Counted from the first letter of the stretch, positions 9,758 to 20,590 are shown. The stretch is DNA of 64,000 nucleotides from Arenimonas sp049195245 (GCF_049195245.1 NZ_JBMIRR010000021.1:1-64000); one strand, 5' to 3'. Notes: a model not told the origin generated them from the letters alone. Made by a program: numbers and translations.

Positions 9758-10348
9758 CTACTCGGGCTGGAAATCCGGCAGCCGTTCCACCAGCTTCTGC
9801 AGCCGCGCATGCGGGTCGTCCAGCTGCAGCAGCCACTGCTTTTCTTCCGGCGACAGCGGCAGCCATTCGGCCAGGCGCCAGGCCACATGGTCGGCCTCGG
9901 CCAGCGGGCCCTTGCCGGCGCCGCCGTGTTCGATGCCGGCCTTGTCCAGGATGCGCGCCAGCAGGGTGGACAGCAGCGCGTGTTCGGCGCGCAGCGGCTG
10001 TGGCACCGGCTCGGGCAGCCAGCTGACGTCGGCCAGGATCAGGCCATCGGAGCGGACGCGCGTGCGCTCGACGTGGAAGCGGCGGCGGCCCTGCACGGTG
10101 AGGCCCAGCAGGCCGTCGTCGGTCATCGCGAAATCGACGATTGCGGCCTCGGTGCCCAGTGCGGCCGGGATCGCCGGCGCCCCGGCCTTGCGGCCCTCCA
10201 GGATCAGGCAGATGCCGAAGCCCTCGCCGCTGCGGCCGCAGCGCTTGACCAGGTCCAGGTAACGCGGCTCGAAGATGCGCAGGCCCAGCGTGCCGCCCGG
10301 GAAGAGCACCGAGGACAGCGGGAACAGCGGCAGCTCGACCGACGCCAC
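9758..10348 (-). CDS. LON substrate-binding domain protein
   Basis: A 196-residue stand-alone LON-type N-terminal domain, without the AAA+ ATPase or protease parts of Lon. The opening LPLFPLSSVLFPGGTLGLRIFEPRYLDLV is diagnostic of this domain, and GICLILEG and GRRRFHV follow as in YbbN/YcaP-type LON-domain proteins. Function is unknown; binding of unfolded or specific proteins is inferred from the Lon N-domain. The start is GTG, directly abutting the mpl stop codon (TAG at 10349-10351 on the minus strand), so it is the last gene of adk-membrane protein-mpl-LON. Gene extent is clear. Confidence 0.88.
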   Translation of the reverse strand: MASVELPLFPLSSVLFPGGTLGLRIFEPRYLDLVKRCGRSGEGFGICLILEGRKAGAPAIPAALGTEAAIVDFAMTDDGLLGLTVQGRRRFHVERTRVRSDGLILADVSWLPEPVPQPLRAEHALLSTLLARILDKAGIEHGGAGKGPLAEADHVAWRLAEWLPLSPEEKQWLLQLDDPHARLQKLVERLPDFQPE

Positions 10349-11707
10349 CTAGCCGCCCAGCTCCGCGAGGAAACGCCGCGGCGCACCCTCGAAGCCGCCG
10401 TTGGACATGAAGACCACGTGGTCGCCGTCGCGCGCACGCTGCTTCAGCGCCGCGATCAGCGCATCCACGCCCGATGCCGCCTCGCCCTCGCCGCGCAGCG
10501 CCGACACCACCTTGCCGGCGTCCCAAGCCAGTTCCGGCCGGTGCAGGAACACCACGGCATCGGCCTCGTGCAGCGAGGGCGCGATCTCGTCGGCATGCGC
10601 GCCCAGCCGCATCGAATTGCTGCGCGGCTCCATTGCGACCAGGATGCGCGCGGCGCCGACGCGCGCGCGCAGCCCGGCCAGCGTCGTGCGGATCGCCGTG
10701 GGGTGGTGCGCGAAGTCGTCGTACACGGTCACGCCGCGGGCCTGGCCCAGGCGCTCGAGCCGACGCTTGACGCTGACGAAATCGGCCAGCGCCGGGATCA
10801 CGCGCGCCAGATCCACGCCCACGGCATTCGCTGCGGCCAGCGCCGCCAGCCCGTTCATCACGTTGTGCCGCCCGACCAGCGACCAGCGCACGACGCCGAC
10901 GACCGCGCCGCCGTGCCGCACTTCGAACTCCGAGCCGTCCTCGCGCAGCAGGCGCGCGCTCCAGTCGAAATCGCCGTCGATGCCGAAGCGCTCCACCGGC
11001 GTCCAGCAGCCCATCGCCAGCACTTCGGCCAGGGCCGCGTCTTCGCCATTGACCACCAGGCGGCCGCGGCCCGGCACGATGCGCACCAGGTGGTGGAACT
11101 GGCGCTGGATCGCGGCCAGGTCCGGGAAGATGTCGGCGTGGTCGTATTCGAGGTTGTTGAGGATGGCCACCGTGGGCCGGTAGTGCACGAACTTGCTGCG
11201 CTTGTCGAAGAAGGCAGTGTCGTATTCATCGGCCTCGACCACGAACTCGCGGCCCGTGCCCAGCCGCGCCGACACACCGAAGTTCTCCGGCACGCCGCCG
11301 ACCAGGAAGCCCGGATCGCGGCCGGCCGCGTCCAGCAGGAAAGCCAGGATGGACGTGGTGGTGGTCTTGCCGTGGGTGCCCGCCACCGCCAGGGTCTCGC
11401 GCCCGGGCAGCACGTTTTCCGACAGCCACTGCGCGCCCGAGGTGTAGCGCAGGCCGTGGTCGAGCACGTGCTCGACCGCCGGGTTGCCGCGCGACAGCGC
11501 GTTGCCCACCACCACCTGGCCGGTGTCGGCGGCGAGGTGCGCGGCGTCGTAGCCGGAGGCCAGGCGGATGCCCAGCTGTTCGAGCTGGGTGGACATGGGC
11601 GGATAGACGTTCTGGTCCGAGCCGTCTACCGCGTGGCCCAGTTCGCGCGCCAGCGCGGCCACGCCGCCCATGAAGGTGCCGCAGATGCCGAGGATGTGCA
11701 GTTTCAT
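10349..11707 (-). CDS. mpl: UDP-N-acetylmuramate:L-Ala-gamma-D-Glu-meso-DAP ligase Mpl
   Basis: Recycles cell-wall peptides by ligating the L-Ala-gamma-D-Glu-meso-DAP tripeptide to UDP-MurNAc with ATP in the cytoplasm. The 452-residue protein has the Mur-ligase layout. The N-terminal HILGICGTFMGGVA is typical of Mpl rather than MurC. The ATP loop AVAGTHGKTTTTS lies at residues 107-119, followed by EADEYDTAFFDKRSKF and NNLEYDHADIFPD, both characteristic of Mpl. The C-terminal domain carries YDDFAHHPTA. It lies 18 bases downstream of a small membrane-protein gene and abuts the LON gene. It implies meso-DAP peptidoglycan recycling. Confidence 0.96.
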   Translation of the reverse strand: MKLHILGICGTFMGGVAALARELGHAVDGSDQNVYPPMSTQLEQLGIRLASGYDAAHLAADTGQVVVGNALSRGNPAVEHVLDHGLRYTSGAQWLSENVLPGRETLAVAGTHGKTTTTSILAFLLDAAGRDPGFLVGGVPENFGVSARLGTGREFVVEADEYDTAFFDKRSKFVHYRPTVAILNNLEYDHADIFPDLAAIQRQFHHLVRIVPGRGRLVVNGEDAALAEVLAMGCWTPVERFGIDGDFDWSARLLREDGSEFEVRHGGAVVGVVRWSLVGRHNVMNGLAALAAANAVGVDLARVIPALADFVSVKRRLERLGQARGVTVYDDFAHHPTAIRTTLAGLRARVGAARILVAMEPRSNSMRLGAHADEIAPSLHEADAVVFLHRPELAWDAGKVVSALRGEGEAASGVDALIAALKQRARDGDHVVFMSNGGFEGAPRRFLAELGG

Positions 11708-11725
11708 CCGCGAAGGATGGCAGGA

Positions 11726-12265
11726 TCAGGGCGCGGCGGGAACCGGCACCGGGCCGATCAGGAACAACAGGACCGGCTCCAGGATCACCAGCACCACGGT
11801 CAGCGCATAGGCCGGCACGCGCGGGATGTCGAGCGAATGGCGCCAGACCATCGCATCCACCCGCAGCTTCCACACGAACAGGAACACCCCCACCAGCACG
11901 TAGCCGGCCAGCGAGGCCGGCGGATCCTTGTCGCCCAGGTGCGGCTGCAGCTTCAGCACCAGCGGCAGGTTCACCAGCGAAAACACCAGGCTGCTGCCGG
12001 CCAGCGCCAGCAGCGCCTGCGCGATGCGGTTGCCCAGGCCGCGCCACTCCAGCAGCGCCGGCGTGATGCCCAGCAGGATGACCAGGGTCACCATCAGCCG
12101 CGCCGACAGGGCGGCCTGCGATTCACCGACGTGGTGGGCAAAGCCCAGCTGCACCGCCAGCAGTGCCACCACCACCAGCACCACCGCCGCCGGCGAATAC
12201 GGCAGGTCCTGCGGCGCACGCCGCAGCAGGCACAGTTCCAGCAGGGGGCGCACGAACGGCGCCAC
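11726..12265 (-). CDS. Conserved integral membrane protein, function unknown
   Basis: A 179-residue protein with about five hydrophobic segments (near residues 25-42, 55-70, 80-100, 117-132 and 150-172) and no motif I can assign. The start codon is GTG with a purine-rich site upstream (GAGG on the minus strand). It lies 11 bases after the adk stop and 18 bases before mpl, so it is probably cotranscribed with both. That context hints at an envelope role, but this is guilt by association only. Confidence 0.7.
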   Translation of the reverse strand: MAPFVRPLLELCLLRRAPQDLPYSPAAVVLVVVALLAVQLGFAHHVGESQAALSARLMVTLVILLGITPALLEWRGLGNRIAQALLALAGSSLVFSLVNLPLVLKLQPHLGDKDPPASLAGYVLVGVFLFVWKLRVDAMVWRHSLDIPRVPAYALTVVLVILEPVLLFLIGPVPVPAAP

Positions 12266-12276
12266 GGCGCGCTGCC

Positions 12277-12855
12277 TCAGCCGATGTCGGGCGTCGGCGC
12301 CAGCGTGGCCAGGATGCGGCGGAACACCTCGTCCACGCTGCCCACGCCATCCACGCAGGCCAGGCGGCCGCTGTTGCGGTAGAAGTCCACGACCGGCGCG
12401 GTGGCCTCGTTGTAGACCTTCTGGCGGTTGCGCACGGTTTCCGGGCTGTCGTCCACGCGGCCCTCGGCCTGGGCACGGCCGGCCAGGCGCGACACCAGGA
12501 GCTCGGTGTCCACGTCCAGCTGCACCGCGATGTCCACGGGCTGGCCCAGGCGGGTCAGCAGGGCGTCGAGCGCGTTGGCCTGGGCCAGGTTGCGCGGGTA
12601 GCCGTCGAGCACGAAGCCGTTGCCGGTGTCGCCGGCGGTCAGCCGCTCCTCGAGCATGCCCAGCACGATGTCGTCGGACACCAGCGAGCCCGCTTCCATC
12701 ACCGCCTTGGCCTTCAGGCCCAGCGGGGTGCCGGCGGCGACGGCCGCACGCAGCAGTTCGCCGGTGGAGATGTGCGGCACCTGCAGGTGCTCACGCAGGC
12801 GCGTGGCCTGCGTGCCTTTGCCCGAGCCGGGCGCGCCGAGAAGTACCAGTCGCAT
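12277..12855 (-). CDS. adk: Adenylate kinase, short LID form
   Basis: Interconverts ATP + AMP and two ADP. The 192-residue protein begins MRLVLLGAPGSGKGTQ, the P-loop; an in-frame upstream start at 12879 would add eight atypical residues and is rejected. HISTGELLRAAV, GFVLDGYPRN and the AMP-binding arginines are present. The LID region (RAQAEGRVDDSPETVRNR) is short, without the zinc-type insertion of E. coli Adk. This is the ~190-residue form I associate with Xanthomonas. It heads a minus-strand run with a membrane protein, mpl and the LON protein, and is divergent from pfp across 139 bases. Confidence 0.96.
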   Translation of the reverse strand: MRLVLLGAPGSGKGTQATRLREHLQVPHISTGELLRAAVAAGTPLGLKAKAVMEAGSLVSDDIVLGMLEERLTAGDTGNGFVLDGYPRNLAQANALDALLTRLGQPVDIAVQLDVDTELLVSRLAGRAQAEGRVDDSPETVRNRQKVYNEATAPVVDFYRNSGRLACVDGVGSVDEVFRRILATLAPTPDIG

Positions 12856-12911
12856 TGCTTGGAGAACCCCTATAAACAAGGACGCACGGCACCGTCTTCA
12901 CCCCGTTTGGC

Positions 12912-12917
12912 TATAGT
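12912..12917 (+). promoter_or_regulatory. Candidate -10 box for pfp
   Basis: TATAGT sits in the adk/pfp divergent region, 77 bases before the pfp start. No clear -35 box is visible at normal spacing, so this rests on one near-consensus hexamer. Confidence 0.3.
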
Positions 12918-12994
12918 GGGGCCGCTGACTGGCCGTGCGGATGTGGAAACGCTACTGGCCGGGCCGGTCCAAGTCAATTGAAAGGCAGGCAATC

Positions 12995-14248
12995 ATGGGC
13001 AAAGGAACGCTCCTCTACGCACAGTCCGGCGGGGTCACCGCCGTCATCAACGCCACCGCCAGCGCGGTCATCCAGGCCGCCCGGGGCCGCAAGGTCAAGG
13101 TCCTGGCCGCCCGCAACGGCATCCTCGGCGCCCTGCGCGAGGACCTGGTGGACACCTCGAAGGAGTCGGCCGCGGCCATCCGCGCCCTGGCGCACACGCC
13201 GGGCGGGGCCTTCGGCTCCTGCCGCTTCAAGCTCAAGTCGCTCGAACAGGACCAGGACAAGTACCAGCGCCTGCTGGACGTGTTCGATGCCCACGACGTG
13301 CGCTGGTTCCTCTACAACGGCGGCAACGATTCGGCCGATACCGCGCTCAAGCTTTCGCGCATGGCCGAGGCCACCGGTTATCCGCTCACCTGCATCGGCG
13401 TGCCCAAGACGGTGGACAACGACCTGGTGGTCACCGACACCTGCCCGGGCTTCGGTTCGGCCGCCAAGTACACGGCGGTGTCAGTGGCCGAGGCCGCGCT
13501 GGACGTCGCCGCGATGGCCGACACCTCCACCAAGGTTTTCGTCTACGAAGTGATGGGTCGCCACGCGGGCTGGCTGGCAGCCGCCGGCGGCCTGGCCGGC
13601 GACGGCAAGGACCAGGCGCCGCAGGTGATCCTGTTCCCGGAAATCGCCTACGACGAACAGAAGTTCCTGGCCCGCGTGCAGGCCGTGGTGAAGAAGGTCG
13701 GCTGGTGCGTGGTGGTGGTGTCGGAAGGTATCCGTCACGCCGACGGCCGCTTCGTGGCCGATGCCGGCGGCGGCAAGGACGCCTTCGGGCACTCCCAGCT
13801 CGGCGGCGTCGGCCCCCTGCTGGCCGCGACCGTCAAGGACAAGCTGGGCCTGAAGGTGCACTGGACCGTGCCCGACTACCTGCAGCGCTCGGCCCGGCAC
13901 CTGGCCTCGGCCACCGACCTGGCGCAGGCGCAGGCCGTCGGCAAGGCCGCGGTGGACTACGCCCTGCAGGGGCTCAACGGCGTCATGCCGGTGATCGTGC
14001 GCACCCGCGCCAAGCCCTACCGCTGGAAGATCGCGCCAGCACCGCTGACCGACATCGCCAACCACGAAAAGACCATGCCCAAGGGCTACATCGACCGCAG
14101 CGGGTATGGCATCACCCAGGCCTGCCGCGACTACCTGCAGCCCCTGATCCAGGGCGAGTCGCCGCCGCCGTACCGGCCGGACGGGCTGCCAAATTACGTA
14201 CGTCTGAAACTGACGGCCGTGGCGAGGAAACTGCCTCCCTTCGGCTGA
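12995..14248 (+). CDS. pfp: PPi-dependent 6-phosphofructokinase
   Basis: Phosphorylates fructose-6-phosphate using pyrophosphate, reversibly, in glycolysis/gluconeogenesis. It is 417 residues. The nucleotide/PPi loop reads GGNDSADT and the catalytic stretch reads PKTVDNDL, the PPi-type arrangement, rather than the ATP-type GGDGS. MGRHAGWLA and the C-terminal sugar-phosphate region are present. The start at 12995 has AGGCAG seven bases upstream. Together with the membrane H+-pyrophosphatase (17.8 kb) and soluble pyrophosphatase (32.9 kb) in this window, it draws on cellular PPi. With the Entner-Doudoroff genes also present, its main direction in vivo is uncertain. Confidence 0.94.
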   Translation: MGKGTLLYAQSGGVTAVINATASAVIQAARGRKVKVLAARNGILGALREDLVDTSKESAAAIRALAHTPGGAFGSCRFKLKSLEQDQDKYQRLLDVFDAHDVRWFLYNGGNDSADTALKLSRMAEATGYPLTCIGVPKTVDNDLVVTDTCPGFGSAAKYTAVSVAEAALDVAAMADTSTKVFVYEVMGRHAGWLAAAGGLAGDGKDQAPQVILFPEIAYDEQKFLARVQAVVKKVGWCVVVVSEGIRHADGRFVADAGGGKDAFGHSQLGGVGPLLAATVKDKLGLKVHWTVPDYLQRSARHLASATDLAQAQAVGKAAVDYALQGLNGVMPVIVRTRAKPYRWKIAPAPLTDIANHEKTMPKGYIDRSGYGITQACRDYLQPLIQGESPPPYRPDGLPNYVRLKLTAVARKLPPFG

Positions 14249-14255
14249 TTCCCAG

Positions 14256-14284
14256 ACCGTGCCCTCCGGTCCGGATGGCACGGT
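14256..14284 (+). terminator. Stem-loop after pfp
   Basis: Eight-base arms 14256-14263 and 14277-14284 are perfectly complementary and enclose a second five-base stem (14265-14269 with 14271-14275), separated by a C/T mismatch and closed by a single-base loop. No T-run follows, so an intrinsic terminator is doubtful; it may block RNA decay or act in DNA form. Confidence 0.35.
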
Positions 14285-14362
14285 GACCACCGGCACATCC
14301 GGACGCGATCGTCGGCTGGGAGCATTCGCCCCCTTTGACGACCCGTGTTCCGGAGAATCCTC

Positions 14363-15421
14363 GTGAAGCCGATCCGCCCGTTTCTTTTCCTTTCGTTCGC
14401 GCTGGGCCTGACGGTCGCCGGCGCCGTGCTGGCGCAGGCCGGCACCGGCAACCTCTACCGCGTCACCAGCAAGATCGAGATCCAGGGCATGCCGATGTCC
14501 ATGCCCTCGCAGCCCGTCGAGGTCTGCGGTCCCAAGGGCGAGTCCAGCCAGGCGATGGTGCCGCGTGACAAGAACTGCACGGTCAGCGACTACCGCGTGT
14601 CCGGCAACAAGTCCACGTTCCGCATGGCCTGCACCGGCGAGAACCCGATGACCGCCACCGGCGAATTCGAACGCCTCGGCGCCGACGCCTACCGCGGCCG
14701 CATGCAGATGAGCGGCAAGATGGAAGGCGAACCCATGGACATGACCATGACGTTCGAAGGCAAGAAGATCCGGGACTGCAACTACGCCACCGAGTCGCCG
14801 CAGGCGCAGGCCAACGCCATGCTGGCCAAGACCTGCACCGACATGATGCGCACGCCCACCTATTCGATGTACGAGTCTTTCGCCAAGCCGGGCGCGCTCT
14901 GCGCCAAGGACAAGGCGCGTTACTGCAGCGCGATCACCACCAAGGAGATCACCCCTGACCTGATCCGCACCGGGCAGCAGGTGCCCTACTACTTCGACGC
15001 GATGCAGGCCTGCGGGCTTTCGCGCGCGGCTGTGGTCGCCAAGGGCTGCACCCTGGCCGCCACCCAGCGTGACTATGCGTTCATCGCCGACTTCTGCCCC
15101 GACCAGCTGGCCAAGGCCTGCGCCGCGGCCGATCCGGCCAAGGACTACGAGTTCGTCGTGCCGCATTGCCCGGCCCAGGCCCAGGCCGCGGCCGCCAAGC
15201 ACTGCGCGGGTCGCGACTTCACCGCGATGTACGGCTCGCCGCACGGCAATTTCTGCAACCGTTATGCCGGCGGCCAACTGCAGCAGCGTCGCGGCGGCAC
15301 GGCCGCGGGCGGCACCGGCACCACGCCCGCCACCCCGCCGACCACCGAGGAAGCGCCGAAGAAGCCGTCCTGGCGCGACCGCCTCAAGTCCGCCAAGGAC
15401 AAGCTGACCGGCGAAGACTGA
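14363..15421 (+). CDS. DUF3617-containing secreted protein
   Basis: A 352-residue exported protein. Its N-terminal half (~25-160) resembles DUF3617 proteins (YRVTSKIEIQGMPMSMPSQ, then a cysteine-containing core ending FEGKKIRDC). The middle carries an unusual number of cysteines, at least ten between residues 160 and 285, suggesting disulfide bonding. The C-terminus is a Thr/Pro-rich linker and a basic tail. The start is taken as GTG at 14363, because CGGAG (14351-14355) lies seven bases upstream and the signal peptide follows at once (FLFLSFALGLTVAGAVLAQA); a GTG at 14345 is possible. Function is unknown. It is seven bases from the next gene. Confidence 0.75.
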   Translation: MKPIRPFLFLSFALGLTVAGAVLAQAGTGNLYRVTSKIEIQGMPMSMPSQPVEVCGPKGESSQAMVPRDKNCTVSDYRVSGNKSTFRMACTGENPMTATGEFERLGADAYRGRMQMSGKMEGEPMDMTMTFEGKKIRDCNYATESPQAQANAMLAKTCTDMMRTPTYSMYESFAKPGALCAKDKARYCSAITTKEITPDLIRTGQQVPYYFDAMQACGLSRAAVVAKGCTLAATQRDYAFIADFCPDQLAKACAAADPAKDYEFVVPHCPAQAQAAAAKHCAGRDFTAMYGSPHGNFCNRYAGGQLQQRRGGTAAGGTGTTPATPPTTEEAPKKPSWRDRLKSAKDKLTGED

Positions 15422-15428
15422 GCCCGCC

Positions 15429-16292
15429 ATGGCAATCCCCCGGCGCGCGCGCGCGTTCGTGCCGGCGTGGGTGCTGGCGCTCGGACTGGCCTGCACGGCG
15501 GTGCAGGCCGTCTCGACGACGCGGTCGCTGGCCCCGGAACCCACCGACGATTTCCCGGACGTGGCGCGCGCCTACTGGGTCGAGATCGACGGCCGGCCCA
15601 CCTGGGCCGGCCAGCCCGACGAAGCCCTGCCCATGGCCAGCCTGGCCAAACTGATGACAGCGCTGCTGGTGGCCGAATCGGGCCGCCTGGACGAAGAGCT
15701 GACCGTCAGCGCGGGCGCCGCCCATGCCACCGGCACGCGCCTGGGCCTGCGCGCAGGCGAACGTTTCCTCGCGGCCGACCTGTTCACGGCCACGCTGGTG
15801 CGTTCGGCCAACGACGCCTGCCGTGCCCTGGCCGACTGGCAGGGCGGCGACCTGGCCACTTTCGTGGCACGCATGAATGCGCGGGCGGCCGAACTCGGAC
15901 TGCACGACACCCGCTTCGGCAATGCCTGCGGACACGATGCGCCGGGACAGGGCAGCTCGGTGCGCGACCTGGCCGCACTGGCGCGGGTCGCGATGGCGCA
16001 GCCGCGGATCGCCGCGGAGGTGAAGCGCAGCAGCGCCAGCTTCTCCAGCCTGGGCGGACGTCGGTTCGAGATCAACAGCACCAACGCGCTGCTGCGCCAG
16101 TTTCCCGGCACGCTGGGCGTCAAGACCGGCTACACCCCGGGCGCAGGCCGCTGCCTCATCGCGCTGGTGCAGCGAGACGGCCACGAAGTGCTGGTGGTGA
16201 TGCTGCACGCGCCGGACCGCTGGTGGGACACCGTTGCACTGATCGAGCTGGCCTTCGCCCACGCACGCGAGCGCGGCGCGACACGGCCATGA
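15429..16292 (+). CDS. Serine-type D-Ala-D-Ala carboxypeptidase (S11 family)
   Basis: Periplasmic penicillin-binding-protein-type enzyme that trims the terminal D-alanine from peptidoglycan stem peptides. The 287-residue protein has a signal peptide (WVLALGLACTAVQA) and all three active-site motifs in order: Ser71-x-x-Lys74 (ASLAKLMT), Ser126-Ala-Asn128 and Lys232-Thr-Gly. It lacks the C-terminal beta domain and amphipathic anchor of DacA/DacC (about 400 residues), so it is closer to the short PBP7/DacB-like forms. It overlaps the next gene by four bases (ATGA). The exact substrate (DD-carboxypeptidase or endopeptidase) is not resolvable here. Confidence 0.9.
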   Translation: MAIPRRARAFVPAWVLALGLACTAVQAVSTTRSLAPEPTDDFPDVARAYWVEIDGRPTWAGQPDEALPMASLAKLMTALLVAESGRLDEELTVSAGAAHATGTRLGLRAGERFLAADLFTATLVRSANDACRALADWQGGDLATFVARMNARAAELGLHDTRFGNACGHDAPGQGSSVRDLAALARVAMAQPRIAAEVKRSSASFSSLGGRRFEINSTNALLRQFPGTLGVKTGYTPGAGRCLIALVQRDGHEVLVVMLHAPDRWWDTVALIELAFAHARERGATRP

Positions 16293-17647
16293 ACCCGCGG
16301 CTGGCGCTGGGCTGCGGCGCACTGTTGCTGCTGATCGCGGCGACCTACCTGCCCGCGATGGCAGGCCCGTTCCAGTTCGACGACCACGGCGTGATCGTCG
16401 ACAACCCGCAGGTGCACGGACTGGCGGCCTGGTGGCAGTCCATGCCGGGCATCCGGCCGCTGCTCAAGCTCAGCTACGCGCTGAACTGGACGCTGTCGCC
16501 GAAGCCGCTGGGTTTCCACCTGGTCAACGTGCTCGTGCATGCGCTAAATGCGCTGCTGGTGTGGGCGCTGGCAACAAGCTGGCTGCGCGACCTCGCGCCC
16601 GGCATTGCGCGGCCAGGCCTGGCGGCAGGGTTCGTGGCGCTGGTGTTCGCCCTGCATCCGGCAGGCACCGAAGCGGTGACGTACGTCAGCGGTCGCTCGA
16701 TGTCGCTGATGGCCCTGTTCTACCTGGCTGCGATGTGGCTGCACGGGCAGCCGTGGCGCGGCGCCGCGATGGCGTCGGCGCTGGTGTTCGCGCTGGCGCT
16801 GGGCGTGCGCGAGACCGCGGTTACGCTGCCGGTGGCGATCTGGCTGCTGGCGTGGTTCGCGGGCGCATCCACGACTGCAATCCTGCGCGGACTGCGTTGG
16901 CACGGGCTGGTGCTGGTGATCGCGGCCCTGGCTGCACTGGCCTTGCCGGGCTACGAGCGCTTCCTGCAGCACAGCCTCGACACCCGCGGGCTCGGCGACC
17001 AGGTGCTCGGCCAGACGCAGGCGCACCAACACCTGTTCCTGCACAGCCTGGCGGGGCTGCGGACCAACCTCGACCCCGACCTGCGCGTGCCGGCAGGGTG
17101 GGACGTGGGCGCGGGGCTGACGGTGCTGGTGATGGCCGCGGCGGTCGTGCTGGCCTGGCGCAGCCGGCGCCGCTGGCCCTGGCTGGGCTTCGGCATCGCT
17201 TGGTACCTGCTGCAGCTGGCGCCCGGCAATTCCCTGCTGCCGCGGTTCGACCTGGCCAATGACCGGCACCTTTACCTGGCGCTGCCGGGGGCCGCGTTCG
17301 CGCTGGTGGTCACGCTGTTTTCGTTGCGGCCGCGTTGGCTGGCGCCGCTCGCCCTGGCGCTGCTGGTGATGGTGCTCGCCGCGACCAGCGTCCGGCGCAA
17401 TCTCGACTACCTCGACGAGGTGGCGTTGTGGACGGCGACGGTGGCGGCCTCGCCCGGCAAGGCCCGGGCCTGGTCGAACCTGGGCTGGGGCCGGCAGCTG
17501 CAGGGCGATCTGCCTGGGGCCGCGGTCGCCTACGAATGCGCCCTGCGGCGCGATCCCGGGCACCGGCAGGCGCTGGTGAACCTGTCGCTGCTGCCCGCCG
17601 ACCTGCGCGACCAGGCCCTGCCCGAAGGCGCGTGCAACCGGCCGTAG
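16289..17647 (+). CDS. TMTC/GT-C-like membrane protein with TPR tail
   Basis: A 452-residue inner-membrane protein with about nine transmembrane helices. The first periplasmic loop carries FDDHGVIVDNPQV, similar to the acidic loop of the TMTC/protein O-mannosyltransferase-like GT-C proteins. The C-terminal ~60 residues form tetratricopeptide helices (ARAWSNLGWGRQLQGDLPGA, then ALRRDPGHRQALVNLS). In this family the acidic loop residues take part in sugar transfer from a polyprenyl donor; here that is inference. It overlaps the carboxypeptidase gene by four bases and is followed by a terminator-like hairpin. Confidence 0.7.
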   Translation: MNPRLALGCGALLLLIAATYLPAMAGPFQFDDHGVIVDNPQVHGLAAWWQSMPGIRPLLKLSYALNWTLSPKPLGFHLVNVLVHALNALLVWALATSWLRDLAPGIARPGLAAGFVALVFALHPAGTEAVTYVSGRSMSLMALFYLAAMWLHGQPWRGAAMASALVFALALGVRETAVTLPVAIWLLAWFAGASTTAILRGLRWHGLVLVIAALAALALPGYERFLQHSLDTRGLGDQVLGQTQAHQHLFLHSLAGLRTNLDPDLRVPAGWDVGAGLTVLVMAAAVVLAWRSRRRWPWLGFGIAWYLLQLAPGNSLLPRFDLANDRHLYLALPGAAFALVVTLFSLRPRWLAPLALALLVMVLAATSVRRNLDYLDEVALWTATVAASPGKARAWSNLGWGRQLQGDLPGAAVAYECALRRDPGHRQALVNLSLLPADLRDQALPEGACNRP

Positions 17648-17713
17648 CCAAGGCCCGCGACCCGGTCCGGCGGCCGGTGGCGCCCCCCTCCCCCCTTTGC
17701 CATACTCGGGCGC

Positions 17714-17740
17714 AGCGGCCAATCGGCCGCTTAAATTTGT
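17714..17740 (+). terminator. Terminator-like hairpin before hppA
   Basis: Seven-base arms 17714-17720 and 17725-17731 (AGCGGCC / GGCCGCT) with an AATC loop, followed by an A/T-rich TAAATTTGTT. It is suitable for ending the message of the upstream membrane-protein gene. Confidence 0.5.
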
Positions 17741-17769
17741 TCATCTGTTGAACTCTGGGGAGGGTTTAC

Positions 17770-19818
<2,049 letters not shown>

Positions 19819-19840
19819 ATCTGCTGCAGGCGTGACCTGA

Positions 19841-19870
19841 AGCCCCGGCTCCGGCCGGGGCTTTTCTTTT
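19841..19870 (+). terminator. Intrinsic terminator of hppA
   Basis: A nine-base GC stem (19841-19849 with 19854-19862), a TCCG loop and the run TTTTCTTTT follow the hppA stop by 22 bases. All parts of a strong Rho-independent terminator are present. Confidence 0.93.
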
Positions 19871-19951
19871 GGGACGTCGCTGCCGACGTTGGCCGGAAGC
19901 AGCGGGTTCATGCGACATTGGTGCCGCTAGCCCCTTTTCTGGTGCCCAGGC

Positions 19952-20421
19952 ATGACTGCCGACAGCGACACCGCTACCGCCGCCATCGAGTACTCGCCCC
20001 GGACCCGTTGGGGCTTGCTGAAGTTCCTAGGCCTGATGGTCGGATTGGGCTCACTGGTGCTGACGCCCTACTTCGTGGTGTCTGCCTGGCGGCTGTACTC
20101 GGGTGACCGCGACGGCGATATGCCGATGGTGCTGATGATCTTCGCCATCGCCTGGCTGACGCTGTGCGGCCTGGCCGCGTCAAGCTGGTCGGGGTGGATG
20201 GCGCATCGCATCTTCGCCAGCGGCCAGTATCCCGTGCCCGGCATGTTGCTGCCGTTCCGGCAGCGGGTCTATCGCGGGGGTGGGCGTATGCGCAAGGGGC
20301 GTCCATGCTGCGTTCGGCGCTGGCCATCCTGGGCCTGGTCATCTTCGCCTGGCACGAACTGGGGCTTTTCTCGATCTTCTTTGGCATCGGCGAACTTCAG
20401 GACGACCCTATCGTCTGCTGA
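19952..20421 (+). pseudogene. Small membrane protein gene with an apparent frameshift
   Basis: The first frame (ATG at 19952) encodes two hydrophobic segments (LGLMVGLGSLVLTPYFVV and VLMIFAIAWLTLCGLAA) and then, after a five-G run at 20275-20279, loses protein-like character. The next frame picks up exactly there with RGWAYAQGASMLRSALAIL-type residues and a third hydrophobic segment ending in FFGIGELQDDPIVC at a TGA (20419-20421). One extra G (or two fewer) would restore a ~156-residue three-helix protein. The cause could be a sequencing indel in the G-run, a real inactivating mutation, or programmed or phase-variable shifting. I do not recognise the family. It stands alone between hppA and the ilv leader. 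Confidence 0.6.
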
Positions 20422-20590
20422 GATCAGCGCCACGGCACCGGCCGTTGGCGCATCGCCGGAAAACGGGGCCTGAGCGGCGAAAAGCCAGCGTAAACAGGCG
20501 ATTGGAGTAGGAATTCTAATTGGCAGGTCCGCCGAAAATTTCTTTCCGGGGTGCTTGACAAGTCCCTCGAGGCCGTGGTTCTCTCGATCC
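20422..20590. other. Upstream region of the ilv leader, no gene seen
   Basis: No gene is supported here. A bulged hairpin (20427-20435 with 20442-20451) without a T-run follows the frameshifted gene. TCTAAT at 20515-20520 is a possible -10 box, with no matching -35. The best promoter candidate is the TTGACA described separately. Confidence 0.5.
20555..20584 (+). promoter_or_regulatory. Candidate promoter of the ilv-leu operon
   Basis: A perfect -35 hexamer TTGACA lies at 20555-20560. At 17-18 bases spacing the -10 position reads GTTCTC or TTCTCT, a weak match. This geometry would start transcription at about 20590, next to the ATG of the leader peptide at 20591, which lacks a Shine-Dalgarno sequence; the leader may therefore be leaderless. 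Confidence 0.45.

Noticed and set aside
14190..14203. TACGTACG sequence resembling the starch-locus operator
   Set aside because: It lies inside the pfp coding sequence, lacks the flanking TGA...GCA bases and is not near a promoter.
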